Assembly (NCBI RefSeq): GCF_900187425.1
Contig: NZ_FYDJ01000008.1
Location: 186,001-250,000 of the forward strand
Direction: 5' to 3'
Length of the DNA: 64,000 bases
Source: Pseudomonas sp. Irchel s3h14
GTDB taxonomy: Bacteria; Pseudomonadota; Gammaproteobacteria; Pseudomonadales; Pseudomonadaceae
In this document: one piece after another, positions 61,751 to 64,000 of the stretch
How positions within the stretch are numbered: position 1 is the stretch's first letter
How the letters are laid out: each line of letters opens with the position of its first letter
Translations under genes and position numbers: made by a program
Notes under the pieces: generated by a model
Databases searched by the model: none
What the model was told of the DNA's origin: nothing
What the model saw: the letters and a program-made list of their open reading frames with translations, nothing else

Positions 61751-63208
61751 TTACTGGAATCCGTCACGCAAGTCCCCTTGCCGCGCCAGAAACCGCCCTT
61801 CCCTTCTTCCATTTGCCTGGCCTTCGCTGTAACTCAAGACACCGTTGACCCAAACCCCATCGATACCTTCCGCCGCTCGTTGCGGATCATTGAAATCCGC
61901 CACGTCGCGAATCGTCACAGGATTGAACAACACCAGATCCGCCCAATGCCCTTCACGGATTTCGCCACGTTCCTTCAAGCCAAATCGCGCCGCCGACAAT
62001 CCGGTCATCTTGTGCACGGCGGTGTGCAGCGGAAACAGTCCCACGTCGCGACTGAAATGTCCGAGCACGCGTGGGAATGCGCCCCACAAGCGGGGATGCG
62101 GAAACGGGTCTTCCGGCAAGCCGTCAGAGCCAACCATCGACAGCGGATGGGCGAGGATTCTTCGTACATCCGACTCATCCATCCCGTAATACACCGCGCC
62201 GGCCGGTTGCAGGCGTTGGGCAGCATCAAGTAGCGGCACGCCCCACTCGGCGGCGATGTCCATCAGGTCACGGCCACCCACCTCAGGGTGCGGTGTCGAC
62301 CAGGTGATGGTGATGCGATGAGCGTCGGTGACTTGCTTGAGGTCCAGCGTCGATGAACTCGCCGCGTAGGGATAACAATCGCAGCCCACCGGGTGGGTTT
62401 TCGCCGCGTGTTCGAGGGACGCCAACAGTTGCGGACTGCGCCCCCAGTTACCGGCGCCTGCACATTTGAGGTGGGAAATAATCACCGGTGTTTTCGCATG
62501 ACGGCCGATCTGGAATGCCTCGTCCATGGCCTCCAGCACCGGCTCGAATTCGCTGCGCAAATGGGTGGTGTAGACCGCGCCGAACGCGGTTAGCTCTTCG
62601 GTCAGTTGCATCACTTCATCGGTGGAAGCCGAGAACGCGTTGGCGTAGGCAAGTCCCGTGGATAAGCCCAAGGCACCGGCCTCAAGACTGTCGCGCAATT
62701 GCTCGCGCATCGCGGTGATTTCGTCCGGCGTGGCAGTACGAAACAGATCGTCGAGGTGATTGCTGCGCAGCGCCGTGTGACCGACCAGTGCGGCCACGTT
62801 CAGCGTGGTATTCGCCGCTTCGACGGCGGCGCGGTAGTCGCTGAACTTCGGATAAACGAACGCTGCGGCGGTGCCGAGCAGGTTCATCGGGTCGGGAGGA
62901 TCGCCGCGCAAACTCACCGGCGAAGCGCTGATCCCGCAGTTGCCGACAATCACTGTGGTCACGCCCTGGCTGAGCTTGGGCAGCATTTGCGGCTGGCGGA
63001 TCACCACGGTGTCGTCGTGGGTGTGCACGTCGATGAAACCTGGCGCCAACACGCGGCCGGCGGCGTCGATTTCTTCGGTGGCGCTGGCATCGTGCAAGTC
63101 GCCGATGCGCTCGATGCGGCCGTTCAGAATCGCCACGTCGGCGGGATAACCGGGTGCGTTGCTGCCGTCGATAATCAGGGCGTTGCGAATCAGCGTGTCG
63201 TACATCAT
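61751..63208 (-). CDS. D-aminoacylase (N-acyl-D-amino-acid deacylase)
   Basis: This is an amidohydrolase that releases D-amino acids from their N-acyl forms. The 485-residue product has the metal motif PGFIDVHTHDD (HxH near residue 67) and GNCGIS with the family's Cys ligand. HLKCAG and the C-terminal DLVLFNPVTIRDVADFNDP then VWVNGV follow, all typical of D-aminoacylases. ATG at 63208 (MMYDTLIRNALIIDG) follows GGGAG, one base after the regulator's stop. A longer frame upstream is a shadow of the regulator. Confidence 0.9.
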   Translation of the reverse strand: MMYDTLIRNALIIDGSNAPGYPADVAILNGRIERIGDLHDASATEEIDAAGRVLAPGFIDVHTHDDTVVIRQPQMLPKLSQGVTTVIVGNCGISASPVSLRGDPPDPMNLLGTAAAFVYPKFSDYRAAVEAANTTLNVAALVGHTALRSNHLDDLFRTATPDEITAMREQLRDSLEAGALGLSTGLAYANAFSASTDEVMQLTEELTAFGAVYTTHLRSEFEPVLEAMDEAFQIGRHAKTPVIISHLKCAGAGNWGRSPQLLASLEHAAKTHPVGCDCYPYAASSSTLDLKQVTDAHRITITWSTPHPEVGGRDLMDIAAEWGVPLLDAAQRLQPAGAVYYGMDESDVRRILAHPLSMVGSDGLPEDPFPHPRLWGAFPRVLGHFSRDVGLFPLHTAVHKMTGLSAARFGLKERGEIREGHWADLVLFNPVTIRDVADFNDPQRAAEGIDGVWVNGVLSYSEGQANGRREGRFLARQGDLRDGFQ

Positions 63209-63209
63209 G

Positions 63210-64000
63210 TCAGTCTCCCAGCGGCAAGTGATCGTCGCCGCCGCGGTAATCGTCGAGGGCGAGTTTGATCCGCCGCAGACGCTCTTGATTGTCTTCAGGA
63301 TTGGCCAGCGCCAGCTCGGTAGCGAGTACGTCGATGGCCAGCAACATGCCGTAGCGCGCCGCCGTGGGTTTGTAGATAAAGGAGGTTTCGACGCCTTGCA
63401 GCGGCAGCAGCACATCAGCCAATTGCGCCAGCGGCGAGTCGGCCCGGGTGATGGCGAGAATTCGTGCGCCATAGCTGCGCGCCAACTCGACGGCCTCGAG
63501 CAGTTCTGGGGTGATGCCGGTCAGCGAGCAGGCAATGATTGCGCGCTCGGCATCGAGGCTGGCGGCGGTAACGCGCATCATCACCGGATCGTGGCACACC
63601 GCAATCGGGTAGCCGAACCGCACCAGCCGCACTTGCAGTTCATCGCTGCACAAGGTCGAGCAACCGCCCATGCCAAAGGCGTGAATCATCCGCGCCTTGC
63701 CCAGTAGTTTCACCGCGTCGGCGAAACGCGATTCGTCGAAGGCCGACAGATGCTGGCGCAAGGTCGACTCGATATCGCTAACGATCTGCCCGTAAAACGC
63801 CGACTGCTCGGGCGTGCCCGCCGGGTCGAGGAACCGACTGCCGACGCCGCTGGCCTGGGCCAGTTGCAGGCGCAGATCGCGCAAGTCGCGGCAGCCGACC
63901 GTACGAGCAAAACGCGAGAGCGTGGCGGTGCTGACTTCCGCTCTCAGCGCCAGTTCATCGAGGCTGGCTGCAGAGGCAAATCCTACGTCGTCGAGCATCA
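63210..64000 (-). CDS. RpiR-family regulator with SIS domain (partial)
   Basis: This is a transcription factor of the MurR/RpiR family. The visible part (at least 262 residues) has the N-terminal helix-turn-helix (ALRAEVSTATLSRFARTVGC) and a C-terminal SIS phosphosugar-binding domain (ARMIHAFGMGGCSTLCSDEL, ERAIIACSLTGITPELLEAV). It runs off the right end of the window, so its true start is unseen. It lies one base before the D-aminoacylase gene and probably controls it. Confidence 0.9.
   Translation of the reverse strand, partial: MLDDVGFASAASLDELALRAEVSTATLSRFARTVGCRDLRDLRLQLAQASGVGSRFLDPAGTPEQSAFYGQIVSDIESTLRQHLSAFDESRFADAVKLLGKARMIHAFGMGGCSTLCSDELQVRLVRFGYPIAVCHDPVMMRVTAASLDAERAIIACSLTGITPELLEAVELARSYGARILAITRADSPLAQLADVLLPLQGVETSFIYKPTAARYGMLLAIDVLATELALANPEDNQERLRRIKLALDDYRGGDDHLPLGD

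Overview
The window looks like a chromosome segment of a fluorescens-group Pseudomonas. The evidence is the gene order carA-dapB-dnaJ-dnaK-grpE-recN-fur-bamE-rnfH-ratA-smpB, the tmRNA tag ANDETYGEYALAA, the MvaT-type xenogeneic silencer, the REP-type palindromes and the high-GC coding style. It starts inside carA and ends inside an RpiR-type regulator gene.

Core region (1-21.9 kb). The 3' part of carA with an attenuator-like leader is followed by dapB and by the heat-shock block dnaJ/dnaK/grpE, in which sigma-32-like promoters sit before grpE and before dnaK. Next come recN, fur, bamE (omlA), the ratA/rnfH pair, a sodium-dependent transporter and smpB. A lactate-utilisation locus follows: lldR, an AATTGGT-N3-ACCAATT operator, lldP, a LutABC-type oxidase (lldE/F/G) and a large fused FAD/Fe-S D-lactate dehydrogenase. 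Two tandem paralogous small exported proteins then precede ssrA (tmRNA).

Genomic island (21.9-39.17 kb). A 17.2 kb element is integrated at the 3' end of ssrA, bounded by an 18-bp direct repeat (CCCCGGCTCCACCAAATA). It carries a P4-type tyrosine integrase, an AlpA-like regulator, a run of overlapping small genes and a DUF927-type primase/helicase. It has no recognisable capsid, tail, terminase or conjugation gene, so it resembles a P4-like satellite. Two control elements were read directly from the sequence. One is a CI/C4-type antisense RNA (about 26007-26084) with three blocks complementary to the leader and ribosome-binding site of the replication operon. The other is a compact candidate origin (about 37.5-37.85 kb) made of a long inverted repeat enclosing GGTGAAC iterons. 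The cargo half holds an MvaT-like silencer, a membrane protein, a trypsin-like protease, three integron-type gene cassettes each ending in a 73-76 bp attC-like site with no integron integrase nearby, a PAAR-toxin/immunity pair and a lone PD-(D/E)XK nuclease-like gene beside attR.

Right side (39.2-64 kb). The original ssrA terminator lies just past attR, followed by an isochorismatase-family fragment, an exported PliI-like protein, a DUF2252 protein, a RimJ-like acetyltransferase, a PAP2/histidine-phosphatase pair and an McpS-like chemoreceptor. A complete insecticidal-type Tc toxin operon follows: split TcA (tccA- and tccB-like), TcB and TcC. TcB is interrupted by one in-frame TAA, and the TcC C-terminal cargo has an HAE/CxxC deaminase-like signature. 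The window ends with a glyoxalase-fold protein, a D-aminoacylase and the RpiR-type regulator.
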